A stretch of DNA of 64,000 nt, from assembly GCA_002399405.1 (NCBI GenBank), contig DHDP01000018.1:249339-313338 (forward strand). The letters run 5' to 3'. Shown in pieces: positions 41,684 through 50,842 of the stretch (position 1 is its first letter; every line of letters starts with the position of its first letter). Both the position numbers and the translations under genes were made by a program. The stretch is from Treponema sp. UBA4873 (GTDB taxonomy: Bacteria > Spirochaetota > Spirochaetia > Treponematales > Treponemataceae). The notes beneath the pieces were generated by a model. It saw only the letters and a program-made list of their open reading frames with translations, ran no database searches and was not told the origin of the DNA.

Positions 41684-43180
41684 ATGATAAGAAATGTAAA
41701 ACATACCGTGCTGTGCGCGGTGCTCATCGTTTTTTCCGTGTTCGGATTGAGCGCGGAAAAAACGCCGGTCGACGATCTGTATCATTATACGCTTGATAAC
41801 GGATTAAACGTCTATGTTGTCGAAAATCACGCGGCGCCGCTCGCGTATATTGAAATAGCGGTGAAGGCAGGCGGAATCGCGCAGTCGCCGCAGACTGCGG
41901 GGCTGTTTCACCTGTACGAGCACATGATGTTCAAGGGAAACACGAAATACCGCGATGCGGCGGCCGTCCAGCGCGCCATAAGCGATATGGGCGTTCCCGA
42001 CTGGAACGGAACGACGGGCGCGGAATGCGTGAATTATTTTTTCACCGTTCCGTCGAAACTGCTGCGCGCCGGTATGGAATTCTGGAGCTACGCAATCCGC
42101 GAACCGCTGCTTGATCCGCAGGAATTTGAAACCGAAAAGAAAGTCGTGCTTTCCGAAATAGAAGGCGGACTTGCGGATCCCGACACAATCTACTCAAGCG
42201 GTATACGGAAAACTCTTTTCCCGAAATATCCGTGGCGCGCTGATCCGGCCGGTTCTCCCGACGTTGTGCGCAGTGCGACGATCGGCCAGATAAAAGACAT
42301 ACAGAAAAAATACTATATCCCGAACAACGCCGCGCTCTTTGTCGGCGGCGACGTAGATCCCGACGAAGTGTACCGGCTTGCAAAAGAGCTGTACGGTTCG
42401 TGGCGGAAGGGCGGCGATCCGTGGGCGGAACAGGCCGAACCGCAGCTCGACGAGCCGCTTACCCGCGTCGTATATCAGGTGATGCCGTACGATAAAATCT
42501 CTCCGCAGATTGCGCAGGTTTCCGTGATGTTCCGCGGACCCGATGCCGGCCGCGACGTCCGGTCTACATATGCTGCGGACGTTACGGGGTATCTGTTTCA
42601 GGACCCGCAGGGCGTGTATGTAAAGACGATGATGGATACGAAGGAACTCGGCATTCCCGACCAGCAGTACGTCTGGGAAGGATATCAGACGACGAGGGCG
42701 ACGAGCATTCTTAATTTCGGCGCGCTCGTTACGGACCCGGACAGTAATCTGCCGCAGCGTTCGCAGCTTTTTCTTAAGACCATAACGGACGCCGTTGTTC
42801 CCCGGATACTGGGTAATAAAAATATATTCACGAAACCGCAGTTCGATCAGATTCATCAGAAGATGAAGGACAACTGGATAAACGACTCGGAGACGGCCGA
42901 ACAGGTGAAGAATAACCTGCGTTTCTGGTGGATAACCGCGTCCGACGATTATTATTATCATTATGTGGGAAACATGATGAAGGTCGACAAAAAAGGAATC
43001 GACGCGTTCCTTAATAAATATATAAACGGAAAAAACGCTTTGGTGACCGTTCTTGTTAATCCCGCCGTGTATGAGCAGCAGAAGCAGGATTTTGCGGACG
43101 CGGGGTTCGTCGAAATTACGAAGGATACGGCGTTCTGGTACGAGGATCCTGCTTATAGAGACGCGGAGGCTGCAAAATGA
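41684..43180 (+). CDS. M16 zinc peptidase (active-type), exported
   Basis: 498 residues with a signal sequence (about 1-24, ending GLSA). The inverted zinc motif HxxEH is intact: His76, Glu79, His80 in AGLFHLYEHMMFKGN, with Glu158 in KVVLSEIEGG as likely third ligand. The second half carries the M16 C-terminal fold. It overlaps the next gene by 4 bp; that gene encodes a partner without HxxEH, the usual heterodimer arrangement of bacterial M16B peptidases. The ATG at 41684 is chosen because it begins the signal peptide; TATACT at 41671-41676 is 7 nt upstream with no RBS, though no -35 is recognisable. Likely a periplasmic peptide-degrading protease. Confidence 0.9.
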   Translation: MIRNVKHTVLCAVLIVFSVFGLSAEKTPVDDLYHYTLDNGLNVYVVENHAAPLAYIEIAVKAGGIAQSPQTAGLFHLYEHMMFKGNTKYRDAAAVQRAISDMGVPDWNGTTGAECVNYFFTVPSKLLRAGMEFWSYAIREPLLDPQEFETEKKVVLSEIEGGLADPDTIYSSGIRKTLFPKYPWRADPAGSPDVVRSATIGQIKDIQKKYYIPNNAALFVGGDVDPDEVYRLAKELYGSWRKGGDPWAEQAEPQLDEPLTRVVYQVMPYDKISPQIAQVSVMFRGPDAGRDVRSTYAADVTGYLFQDPQGVYVKTMMDTKELGIPDQQYVWEGYQTTRATSILNFGALVTDPDSNLPQRSQLFLKTITDAVVPRILGNKNIFTKPQFDQIHQKMKDNWINDSETAEQVKNNLRFWWITASDDYYYHYVGNMMKVDKKGIDAFLNKYINGKNALVTVLVNPAVYEQQKQDFADAGFVEITKDTAFWYEDPAYRDAEAAK

Positions 43181-44568
43181 AAAAGAATACCGGAAAAACC
43201 GCTTTGCTGCGCGCAGTATTCTGCGCCGCATTATGCGTGATTATTAATTCTGCTGTTGCTGCGGAAACGCCGGAGCAGTTGAAAGACATACAGGAACTAT
43301 CCCTTTCGAACGGAGTGCCGCTGTACGTAAAGAAGAACACGGCGAACAGAAAGCTCGCGCTCGCCGTCATCGTGAAGGGCGGGACGGACTACCTTACGAA
43401 AGAGACGTCGGGACTCGAGAACGCGCTTTTCAGCATGATGACGTACGGCTCGAAAGACTACAGTTACGACAAACTGCAGCAGCTTGCGTATCAGATGAAT
43501 TTTTCGATTTCACCGTCGTCTTCACGCGAAGGCTCCGTGCTTGCAATGAGCTGCATCGATTATTATTTCGACAAAGTGCTTCCGATATTTGCCGATGCGT
43601 TCATCAATCCCTCGTACAACGGGGACCAGTACAAAACGCTCATGACGAACTATCAGCAGAACCTGCAGCAGCTTCAGACTGATCCGCAGAGCATGCTCGG
43701 CTATACCGTAACTCAGACGGTGTTCAGCGGTCATCCGTACGAAGTAAGTTCCGCAGTAAAACCGTATTCAATCGGGAACATCACTGTTGAAAATATGAAG
43801 AAGCTGCACGACAGGGATATGGACGCGCGCCGTATCATGGTGGTTGCGGTCGGAAATTTCGACGCAGTGAAGCTTGCAAAACAGCTTGATAAGACAATCG
43901 GAAAAATACCGGCGCAGACGTATGAACTTACGTCGCAGACAGTGCCGCCTCTTAAAATAGGCGGTGATCCGGTTGTCATTACAAGCGACGCTGCTGCGGG
44001 TACCGGATATCTTGAGAAGGAATATGCAGGTCCGTCAATCGACAGCGGCGATATGGCCGCGTCCGCTGTGGCGGCCTCCATGTACTCGCAGGTTCTGTTC
44101 AACGTCGTGCGCGAAAAATACGGCGCATGCTATACCCCGAGCAGCTCTATTTCTCCGATGAAGGCCGGCCTTGCGAACGTCTACATTTTCAAGGCGAGCG
44201 ACCTTGCCGGTGTCGTTAAGTACGAAAAGGAAGCGCAGAATATCTTCGCATCCGGTGAAGTAATCGACGGCAAGAATGCCGACGGAAGCTATCAGTTTGC
44301 GCCGGTTGCGGACAGGCTCGAAGGATACAAGAACAGGTATATCAATTCGTTCTACGATTCGTCGGTGACGAACGGCGGCGTTGCGGGAAGAATTGCGACG
44401 AGTCTGCTTGAGTTCGGCGATCCGTACACATACGACGAGAAGATAGCCGGTCTCGGTAACGTTACAGCGGACGATGTCGAAAATGCGTTTAAGAAATACT
44501 GGGTGGACAATACTTACCAGTGGTTCGCTGTCGTCGGTCCCGCGGATAAGGATAAGATTCAGTTTTAG
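43177..44568 (+). CDS. M16 peptidase partner subunit (non-catalytic)
   Basis: 463 residues with signal peptide (ending AVAA). The fold matches M16B (LSLSNGVPLYVKKNTANRKLALAVIVKGG, SGLENALFSMM, GNFDAVKLAKQLDKTIG), but the HxxEH position reads ...LENALF with no zinc ligands. Near the end REKYGACYTPSSSIS matches the conserved 'R..Y' segment that completes the active site of the catalytic partner in heterodimeric M16 proteases. Start overlaps the catalytic subunit by ATGA, so equimolar synthesis is likely. Confidence 0.88.
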   Translation: MKKNTGKTALLRAVFCAALCVIINSAVAAETPEQLKDIQELSLSNGVPLYVKKNTANRKLALAVIVKGGTDYLTKETSGLENALFSMMTYGSKDYSYDKLQQLAYQMNFSISPSSSREGSVLAMSCIDYYFDKVLPIFADAFINPSYNGDQYKTLMTNYQQNLQQLQTDPQSMLGYTVTQTVFSGHPYEVSSAVKPYSIGNITVENMKKLHDRDMDARRIMVVAVGNFDAVKLAKQLDKTIGKIPAQTYELTSQTVPPLKIGGDPVVITSDAAAGTGYLEKEYAGPSIDSGDMAASAVAASMYSQVLFNVVREKYGACYTPSSSISPMKAGLANVYIFKASDLAGVVKYEKEAQNIFASGEVIDGKNADGSYQFAPVADRLEGYKNRYINSFYDSSVTNGGVAGRIATSLLEFGDPYTYDEKIAGLGNVTADDVENAFKKYWVDNTYQWFAVVGPADKDKIQF

Positions 44569-45320
44569 TCGTACATGCCCGAAATGAGCCGCCAGCCCAT
44601 GCTGCCGGCTTTCGGGAACGACGGAAGAGCGTCGCGCGTGAACCATTTCGCTTCATAGAGTTCCGACTCCTGCACGTGCACGTCGCCGCTTTTGTATTCC
44701 GCGCGGTAGCCGAGCATGAGCTGGTCGGGAAACGGCCATCCCTGGCTTCCGACGTAGCGGAGATTCTGTATTTCCAGGCCGACCTCTTCGCGCACTTCGC
44801 GTACGACGGCCTGTTCGGCGCTTTCTCCTATTTCGATAAATCCTGCGATACACGTATACACATCCTGATTGCGCATTCTGTGCCGTGCAAGCAGCAGCTC
44901 CTTTCCCCGCGTGATGAGCACGATGATGCACGGCTCGATGCGCGGAAAATACTGTCTGCCGCATTTTGTGCAGATGCGCGCGGTAAGGTGTTCGTCGTCG
45001 CAGAGCGGTGCGCCGCAGGCCGGGCAGAACCTGTACGCCGAGCGCCAGTTCAGAAGTCCCGCGGCCCTTGCTGCAAGCGCGCTTTCGTCGTCGCTGTTTT
45101 CGGCAAAATACTGACGGAGCGGGATGAATTCGCAGCCGGACGGAGCAACTGTGCTGTTTTCCGCGGGCAGTGAAGCTGCAGTATACGAATATATGCGCTC
45201 TCCGAACACGCTGTCGAATGAATCAGAATTTGAGAATTTCTCCCATATGGAGGCATCCGGCAGCATATGGGAATCAGTCCGTACGAGAATGTTTTTTTCA
45301 TTGAAAATGTAGTAGTTCAT
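44565..45320 (-). CDS. nudC: NAD+ diphosphatase (NudC-type Nudix hydrolase)
   Basis: 251 residues. N-terminal domain, zinc ribbon CPACGAPL...CTKCGRQY (about 98-120), then a Nudix domain with GFIEIGESAEQAVVREVREEVGLE, matching GX5EX7REUXEEXGU, and the NADH-pyrophosphatase tail motif as SQGWPFPDQ. The usual form is SQPWPFPxS, so the P to G and S to Q changes are notable. It hydrolyses NAD(H) to NMN(H) and AMP and may also remove NAD caps from RNA. Its stop overlaps the end of the M16 partner gene by 4 bp (convergent). Confidence 0.9.
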   Translation of the reverse strand: MNYYIFNEKNILVRTDSHMLPDASIWEKFSNSDSFDSVFGERIYSYTAASLPAENSTVAPSGCEFIPLRQYFAENSDDESALAARAAGLLNWRSAYRFCPACGAPLCDDEHLTARICTKCGRQYFPRIEPCIIVLITRGKELLLARHRMRNQDVYTCIAGFIEIGESAEQAVVREVREEVGLEIQNLRYVGSQGWPFPDQLMLGYRAEYKSGDVHVQESELYEAKWFTRDALPSFPKAGSMGWRLISGMYD

Positions 45321-45504
45321 GTGTGTTTGCCGGGGTACAGGCAGAAATAACTATAGCTGAGGGCAATTCTTTTGTAAAGAACAGTCCGGACCGTTTTCTG
45401 TGTGAGGTAACCATGCAGATAGTTTCATAATCAGTTATAGTTAAGATTTTTTTACCATAACAATTTATTTATTCCTATAAATGGAAAATTATGCCCGCAC
45501 ATGA

Positions 45505-45533
45505 TTGACAGTAAACTTAATTGAATTTACTGT
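45505..45533 (+). promoter_or_regulatory. Promoter and candidate operator of the macAB-tolC operon
   Basis: TTGACA (45505-45510), 17-bp spacer, TACTGT (45528-45533). An inverted repeat ACAGTAAA (45508-45515)/TTTACTGT (45526-45533) spans exactly from -35 to -10, as expected for a repressor site. The rest of 45321-45595 is AT-rich with nothing else recognised. Confidence 0.55.
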
Positions 45534-45595
45534 TAATACCGCGGCGGAATTTTTTCCGCTGCGGGGAAATACGGATTCGTAAGGAAATGGGAGTT

Positions 45596-46993
45596 ATGGT
45601 AAAAAAAAGGATACTTGCTGTTCTGACCGTTGTTTGTCTGTTTGCGGGGAATTTCGTGCTGACTTCGTGCTCCGGCAGGAAAACAGCGGCAAAGAAACAG
45701 ACGTATGAATTTACGACGCTGTCGAAGGGCTCAATTGTGAGCACTGTTACAAGCACCGGAACTCTTGCCGTCGTTTCTTCCGTCGATGTACTGGCGGAGA
45801 TGAGCGGCCGCATAGAGAAAGTGTTCGTCGATTACAACGATCACGTAAAAAAAGGGCAGATTATTGCAACAATCAACACCGATTTGCTCAAGGTACAGGA
45901 AAAATCGGCAAAAGCAACAGTCGACAAGGCACAGGCGACGTACGATCTCCAGCTGCTGACGGTACAGAACGATAAGACGCTCTTCGACAAGGGGTTCCTT
46001 TCGGAGTTCGACTACAAATCGGCACTTGCGACGCTGCGCATCGACAAAGCCGAGCTTGATTCGGCAAAGGCGTCCCTTGAGGAAATTACGACTGAAATCA
46101 ATCAGTATGCATATATAACTTCTCCCATCGACGGAATTATCCTCTCCCGGGAAATTGATGCGGGATCGAGTGTTTCCGGCAGTTCGAGTTCTTCGGCGAC
46201 GACGCTTTTTACAATCGCAAAGAATCTGGAGCAGATGGAGATAGAAGCTGAAGTAGACGAACTCGACATAAGCTCCATAAAAGCAGGTCAGAAGGCAACG
46301 TTCACGGTCGAGGCGGATCCGGGCGTTCAGTTTACGGGGAATGTGAAGGAGGTCCGGCTTGTTCCCGAGTCGGACGATAATCTTGTTTATTATTACGTCA
46401 TCATTCTTGCGGACAATAAATCCGGGAAGCTGCTGCCCGGAATGACCGCGAGTATAAACTTCGTAAAGGAAGAAAAGGACGACATCCTTACGGTGCCGAG
46501 CGCGGCGCTGCGGTTTAGCCCTTCGTCTCTGTCCGATGCGGAAAAGAACAGGATTCTTTTTGCTGCGGGCCTTCCACCGGATATGAGCCAGGAGGAAAAA
46601 AACGCGGCGCTCCAGCAGTATGACGAGCAGCTTAAAAGCAAAGCTCCCGAAAAATCAGGCTCGGAAGAAAAGGGGAGCAGCGGATTGTCGAGCCTTATGG
46701 GCGGCGGCAGAATCCCCGGCGCAGGCGGACCTCCGGGAGGCGGCGGCCCTATGGGGGGCGGGAGGAGCGGAAGCGGACAGAGCCGGAAGGTCGGTCAGAA
46801 TAATCAGGATCAGGAAAGCCTGACCGGCGCGGCGGAATCTGTTACGCGCAAACCTTTATGGTATCTCGATGAAAACGGGAAACTTGCAGCCGCTATGGTT
46901 CAGATCGGCATAAGCGATTCCCTTAAAACGGAAGTAAGCGACGCCGATTTTCTCACGGGGAAGAAAATCATCCTCAAGGTTAAGGTAGAGTAG
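45596..46993 (+). CDS. MacA-type periplasmic adaptor lipoprotein with Gly-rich insert
   Basis: 465 residues. Signal peptide with lipobox LTSC (Cys near residue 26). Membrane-fusion protein layout: half-motif SGRIEKVFVDYNDHVKKGQIIATINTD of the lipoyl domain, coiled-coil hairpin (about 95-165), the returning half YAYITSPIDGIILSREIDAGSSV, and beta-barrel and MP domains. A low-complexity segment around residues 355-405 (GLSSLMGGGRIPGAGG, then many Gly/Pro) is unusual. AAGGA about 10 nt upstream supports the ATG at 45596 over an earlier in-frame TTG. Links the MacB-like transporter at 46997-48951 to the TolC-like protein at 48970. Confidence 0.88.
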   Translation: MVKKRILAVLTVVCLFAGNFVLTSCSGRKTAAKKQTYEFTTLSKGSIVSTVTSTGTLAVVSSVDVLAEMSGRIEKVFVDYNDHVKKGQIIATINTDLLKVQEKSAKATVDKAQATYDLQLLTVQNDKTLFDKGFLSEFDYKSALATLRIDKAELDSAKASLEEITTEINQYAYITSPIDGIILSREIDAGSSVSGSSSSSATTLFTIAKNLEQMEIEAEVDELDISSIKAGQKATFTVEADPGVQFTGNVKEVRLVPESDDNLVYYYVIILADNKSGKLLPGMTASINFVKEEKDDILTVPSAALRFSPSSLSDAEKNRILFAAGLPPDMSQEEKNAALQQYDEQLKSKAPEKSGSEEKGSSGLSSLMGGGRIPGAGGPPGGGGPMGGGRSGSGQSRKVGQNNQDQESLTGAAESVTRKPLWYLDENGKLAAAMVQIGISDSLKTEVSDADFLTGKKIILKVKVE

Positions 46994-46996
46994 GAT

Positions 46997-47758
46997 ATGG
47001 CCGTCATCGAACTGAGGGGAGTCAGCCGGCAGTATGTGATAGGTGACATAGTTGTAAAAGCGCTCCGGGGTATTGACCTCGACGTGCAGAAAGGTGAATT
47101 TCTGGCGATCATGGGGCCTTCCGGTTCGGGAAAGTCCACGCTCATGAATACGCTCGGCTGCCTGGACAAACCGACAGGCGGCAGCTACATTCTCGACGGG
47201 CTTGAGACTTCAAAGGCGAGTCCCGACGAATTCGCCGATATCCGCAATAAACGGATCGGGTTTGTCTTTCAGGGATTCAATCTGCTGCCGCGCACCAGCG
47301 CAATCGAAAATGTCGAACTGCCGTTGTTCTACGACCGTTCGGGGAAAAAAATAAACGCCCGCGATCGTGCGGCCGCCGCGCTCCGCGATGTAGGTCTCGG
47401 CGACAGGCTTGACCATACTCCCAATCAGCTTTCCGGCGGACAGCAGCAGCGCGTGGCGATTGCGCGCGCAATGGTCAATGACCCCGCCTTTATTCTTGCC
47501 GACGAACCGACGGGAAACCTCGATTCCGAGATGTCCATAGAAATTATGGCGCTTTTTCAGGATCTTAACGACAGGGGAAAGACTGTCGTGATGGTTACGC
47601 ACGAACCTGATGTGGCCGTGTACTGCAAACGGATGATAACGCTCCGCGACGGTGTTATCGTTTCGGATACGCCGATTGCGGAACGCAGAAGCGCTTCCGG
47701 AGACCTTGCGTCCTGGCGGGAGAAAAACGACAATCTGGCGCGGGGGGAACGGAAATGA
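46997..47758 (+). CDS. MacB-type ABC transporter ATPase
   Basis: 253 residues of the LolD/MacB-like ATPase family: Walker A GPSGSGKST (about 39-47), Q-loop FQGFNLLPR, signature LSGGQQQR, Walker B FILADEPTGNLD and the H-loop VTHEPD. In E. coli MacB the ATPase is fused to the permease; here it is a separate gene overlapping the permease by 4 bp. The C-terminal tail after about 225 is charged. Confidence 0.93.
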   Translation: MAVIELRGVSRQYVIGDIVVKALRGIDLDVQKGEFLAIMGPSGSGKSTLMNTLGCLDKPTGGSYILDGLETSKASPDEFADIRNKRIGFVFQGFNLLPRTSAIENVELPLFYDRSGKKINARDRAAAALRDVGLGDRLDHTPNQLSGGQQQRVAIARAMVNDPAFILADEPTGNLDSEMSIEIMALFQDLNDRGKTVVMVTHEPDVAVYCKRMITLRDGVIVSDTPIAERRSASGDLASWREKNDNLARGERK

Positions 47759-48951
47759 CTGCGGCAAAGCTCATTACGGTATCGATGCGGAGCATCATGC
47801 GCAACAAAATGCGCAGTTTTCTCACGTCCTTGGGCATTATAATAGGAGTCTGCTCCGTCATCGTCATGGTGGCCGTCGGTCAGGGGTCGCAGGAACAGAT
47901 TAAAAAGCAGATATCGTCGATGGGAACGAACCTGCTCATGGTTATGCCTCCGCGCGGACCGCGTGAAGCCAACAGACTGTCCATAACCGACGTTGAAAAA
48001 CTGCGCGCGGAGGCGAGTTATCTGTCCGCAATAACAGGCGAAGTGCGGCTTTCGAGCACATACGTCGTCGGCGGTCCGAACTACTGGTCCACTTCAGTCT
48101 ACGGAATCGAGCCGGATTATCTTAAAATCAAAAGCTGGAATATGAAGGAAGGTGATTTTTTTACCGAGAAGGATACCCAGGCGCGGAACAAAGTCGCCGT
48201 GCTTGGAACTACCGTCGCGGAAAAACTGTTTCCGGGAGAAGATCCCGTCGGTCAGTCTGTCAGAATACTCACGACGCCTTTCGTCGTTATCGGCGTGCTG
48301 GAAAGCAAAGGTTCGAACTCGATGGGCTCGGACCAGGACGACGTCGTCATGGTGCCGCTCGAAACTGCGGTGAACAGACTCACGAAAGACCGTAAAATCC
48401 AGTCGATAGAGATGAGCGTCGTGAGCGAGGAGCTGATGGACGAGGCTCAGACGGAAGTGACTGCGATTCTGCGTGAATCCCATAAACTTTCCGCTACGGC
48501 CGACGCCGATTTCAGCGTAATGAATCAGTCACAGATTCTTGAAACGGCGTCAAAGACGTCCCAGACGCTGACGACGCTCCTTGCCGCAATAGCAGGCGTG
48601 TCGCTGCTCGTCGGCGGCATAGGCATTATGAACATCATGCTTGTGTCGGTGACTGAACGCACGCGCGAGATAGGCATCCGCATGGCGGTAGGCGCGCGCA
48701 GAAGGGACATACTGCTGCAGTTTCTTTCCGAGTCGATGATTCTGAGCCTGCTCGGCGGAATCGTTGGCATACTGATTGCACTGCTTGCCTCGTATATTCT
48801 GCGTACGTTTATGAATACCCCGACGCTTGTAAGCCCTACCGTCATTGCACTTTCCGCGGGATTTGCGGCTGCCGTCGGTATTTTCTTCGGCTGGTATCCT
48901 GCCCGCAAGGCTGCCAACCTGTATCCGATAGACGCGCTGCGTTATGAATAA
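47755..48951 (+). CDS. MacB-type ABC permease (FtsX domain)
   Basis: 398 residues. N-terminal helix (NKMRSFLTSLGIIIGVCSVIVMVAVGQG), a periplasmic MacB_PCD domain (about 45-250) and three C-terminal helices forming the FtsX fold (LLAAIAGVSLLVGGIGIMNIMLVSVTERTREIGIRMAVGARRRDILLQFL is the conserved coupling region). A mechanotransmission-type exporter that with MacA and a TolC-like channel would expel macrolides, peptides or lipoprotein-like substrates. Substrate unknown. Confidence 0.93.
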   Translation: MTAAKLITVSMRSIMRNKMRSFLTSLGIIIGVCSVIVMVAVGQGSQEQIKKQISSMGTNLLMVMPPRGPREANRLSITDVEKLRAEASYLSAITGEVRLSSTYVVGGPNYWSTSVYGIEPDYLKIKSWNMKEGDFFTEKDTQARNKVAVLGTTVAEKLFPGEDPVGQSVRILTTPFVVIGVLESKGSNSMGSDQDDVVMVPLETAVNRLTKDRKIQSIEMSVVSEELMDEAQTEVTAILRESHKLSATADADFSVMNQSQILETASKTSQTLTTLLAAIAGVSLLVGGIGIMNIMLVSVTERTREIGIRMAVGARRRDILLQFLSESMILSLLGGIVGILIALLASYILRTFMNTPTLVSPTVIALSAGFAAAVGIFFGWYPARKAANLYPIDALRYE

Positions 48952-48969
48952 TTTTATAGGAGCGGTATA

Positions 48970-50319
48970 ATGAAACTGCAACTTCGGACGATTGTGTCCG
49001 CTTTTCTTGTTTTTGTTTCGGCCGCAGTTCTCTCTGCCCAGGCCGTTCAGGTGCAGCCGGCTCAAAAAAATGCGGCGGGACAGCTCAGCCTTGCCGAAGC
49101 GCGGTCTCTGGCTCTTGCAAAGTCAGCCGTCGTCCGTAAATATTCGCTTGCCGTCGACGAGGCGCTTCTCGTGAAGCGGGCTCAGAATTATGCAGCGCTG
49201 CCGAGCCTTTCTGCATCGGGGTCCGCTGCATATGATATCCCTGATTCGCTGCCGGACGGAGTTTCCGCTTCCGCAGGACTTTCCGCCTCTGCGACTGTCT
49301 TCGACGGCGGGAAGAACATCGCGTTGTCGAAGAAATACGATTATGCGCTGCAGGCCGCGCGTGAGAATCTCCGCGCCGAACGCATTTCCGTTATCGATAC
49401 TGTGGACGCGGCTTTTTTTGCTGTTCTCGAGGATAAGGCGTCGCTTGACGCCGCACAGAGCGACCTCGACGCTGCGAAACTCCGGCTTGAGATTGCGCAG
49501 GTAAAAGCAGATACCGGCACGCTTTCAAAATCGGACCTGCTTGAAACAAAGTCCGAGATTGCGAGCTATCAGGCGACTCTCGATAAGGCAAAAGCCGCCC
49601 TCCTTTCCGCGGAAGCCAAACTTATCTCCCTTACCGGACAGCCGGTGTCGTCGCGGCTCGTTCCTGTTGATTTTACCGCGTACGATCAGCTCATCCGGAA
49701 GCTGAGCGCGATGGACGGCGGCATGCTTGCTGATTTTATCTCCGCGACAGTATCGACGGCGCGTTCCAACAGTCCTTCCTATTCTTCGTACGTTCTTGCC
49801 GCTAAGGAAGCCGGGCAGACGCTTTCCGCCGCAAAAATCGCCTGCCTGCCGACGATTTCAGCTTCTCTTGACGGGAGTCTCAACGCGGAGCAGGGTGCCG
49901 TAGTGTCTTCCGCCGGCGTGACTCTTTCCGCAAGTATGGACCTCGACGTGTGGACGCTCGGAAATTCTATAAAACAGGCACGGAATTTACTCGAACAGGC
50001 AGAACTCGATACGACGGATCAGGGCGAGTCGCTCGACCTCGACGTCGCGCAGGCCGTTTACAGCTGGATTTCCGCCGCCATGGCGATACCTTCATGCACG
50101 ACAGCTCTTGAATATGCAAGAACAAACTATGAGACTGTTCTGGAAAAATTCAAGCTTTCAAGCGCCACGAGTTCGGATGTTTCCACCGCCCAGGCGCTTG
50201 TGAGCACCGATGAAACGGCGCTGATTTCCGCTCAATATACGTTCCTTTCAAGCCTTTCCACGCTCCGCGGACTCGCCGGCCTCGAGGATGAATCGGAAAT
50301 TATTGCAGCGGTAAAATAG
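48970..50319 (+). CDS. TolC-family outer-membrane efflux protein
   Basis: 449 residues with signal peptide (about 1-22, ending LSA). Two homologous helical halves typical of outer-membrane efflux proteins: LSLAEARSLALAKSAVVRKYSLAVDEA starts the first, and the second begins around 245 (TVSTARSNSPSYSSYVLAAKEAGQTLSAAKIACLPTISASLDGS). Alanine-rich long helices (AQSDLDAAKLRLEIAQVKADTGTLSKSDLLETKSEIA) form the periplasmic tunnel. Last gene of the export operon, 18 bp after the permease with AGGAG before the ATG. Confidence 0.9.
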   Translation: MKLQLRTIVSAFLVFVSAAVLSAQAVQVQPAQKNAAGQLSLAEARSLALAKSAVVRKYSLAVDEALLVKRAQNYAALPSLSASGSAAYDIPDSLPDGVSASAGLSASATVFDGGKNIALSKKYDYALQAARENLRAERISVIDTVDAAFFAVLEDKASLDAAQSDLDAAKLRLEIAQVKADTGTLSKSDLLETKSEIASYQATLDKAKAALLSAEAKLISLTGQPVSSRLVPVDFTAYDQLIRKLSAMDGGMLADFISATVSTARSNSPSYSSYVLAAKEAGQTLSAAKIACLPTISASLDGSLNAEQGAVVSSAGVTLSASMDLDVWTLGNSIKQARNLLEQAELDTTDQGESLDLDVAQAVYSWISAAMAIPSCTTALEYARTNYETVLEKFKLSSATSSDVSTAQALVSTDETALISAQYTFLSSLSTLRGLAGLEDESEIIAAVK

Positions 50320-50341
50320 CGGCGGCCGGAAAACAGCTGTA

Positions 50342-50370
50342 TTGCTAAACACTCCGGCTTTCATTATAAT
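50342..50370 (+). promoter_or_regulatory. ndk promoter, predicted leaderless
   Basis: TTGCTA (50342-50347), 17-bp spacer, perfect TATAAT (50365-50370), then 8 nt to the ATG at 50379. There is no ribosome-binding site. Confidence 0.75.
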
Positions 50371-50378
50371 TAATTGCT

Positions 50379-50822
50379 ATGACACGTTGTTTTACTATGT
50401 TAAAGCCCGGTGTTTTGAACCGGAGAATCGTAGGTGAAGTTATCAACCGCCTCGAAAAGAAAGGCCTTAAACTCGTCGGCCTGAAAATGATGCAGATTAC
50501 GCCGGAACTGGCAGCGCAGCATTACGGAGAACATAAAGGCAAGCCGTTTTACGACAGTCTCGTCGGCTATATTACTTCAGGACCTGTCGTCGCTATGGTA
50601 TGGCAGGGCGACGACTGCGTCACGCTCGTACGCAAGCTTATCGGTTCGACAAGCCCGGCGGAAGCTCATCCGGGAACGATCCGCGGTGATTTCTGCTCTC
50701 ATACGCAGCACAACATCATTCATGCGTCCGACAGCGATGAGAGTGCTGCGCGCGAAATAAAACTTTTCTTCAACGACAATGAGATTATCGACTGGGAAGA
50801 CAACAGTTCTTCCTGGTACTAA
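50379..50822 (+). CDS. ndk: Nucleoside diphosphate kinase
   Basis: 147 residues. Transfers the gamma-phosphate between nucleoside di- and triphosphates through a phosphohistidine, His115 in HNIIHASDS. Other signatures: TMLKPGVLNRRIVGEVI at the N-terminus, KGKPFYDSLVGYITSGPVVAMVWQG and GSTSPAEAHPGTIRGDF. Full length. Starts a three-gene block with gpsA (21 bp downstream) and ffh. Confidence 0.95.
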   Translation: MTRCFTMLKPGVLNRRIVGEVINRLEKKGLKLVGLKMMQITPELAAQHYGEHKGKPFYDSLVGYITSGPVVAMVWQGDDCVTLVRKLIGSTSPAEAHPGTIRGDFCSHTQHNIIHASDSDESAAREIKLFFNDNEIIDWEDNSSSWY

Positions 50823-50842
50823 AAAATTAAGAAGGTATTGAA

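Noticed and set aside
39119..41785. 888-codon open frame antisense to the cellobiose phosphorylase gene
   Set aside because: Arg/His/Val-rich translation without domains; the GH94 gene on the plus strand has full-length family motifs.
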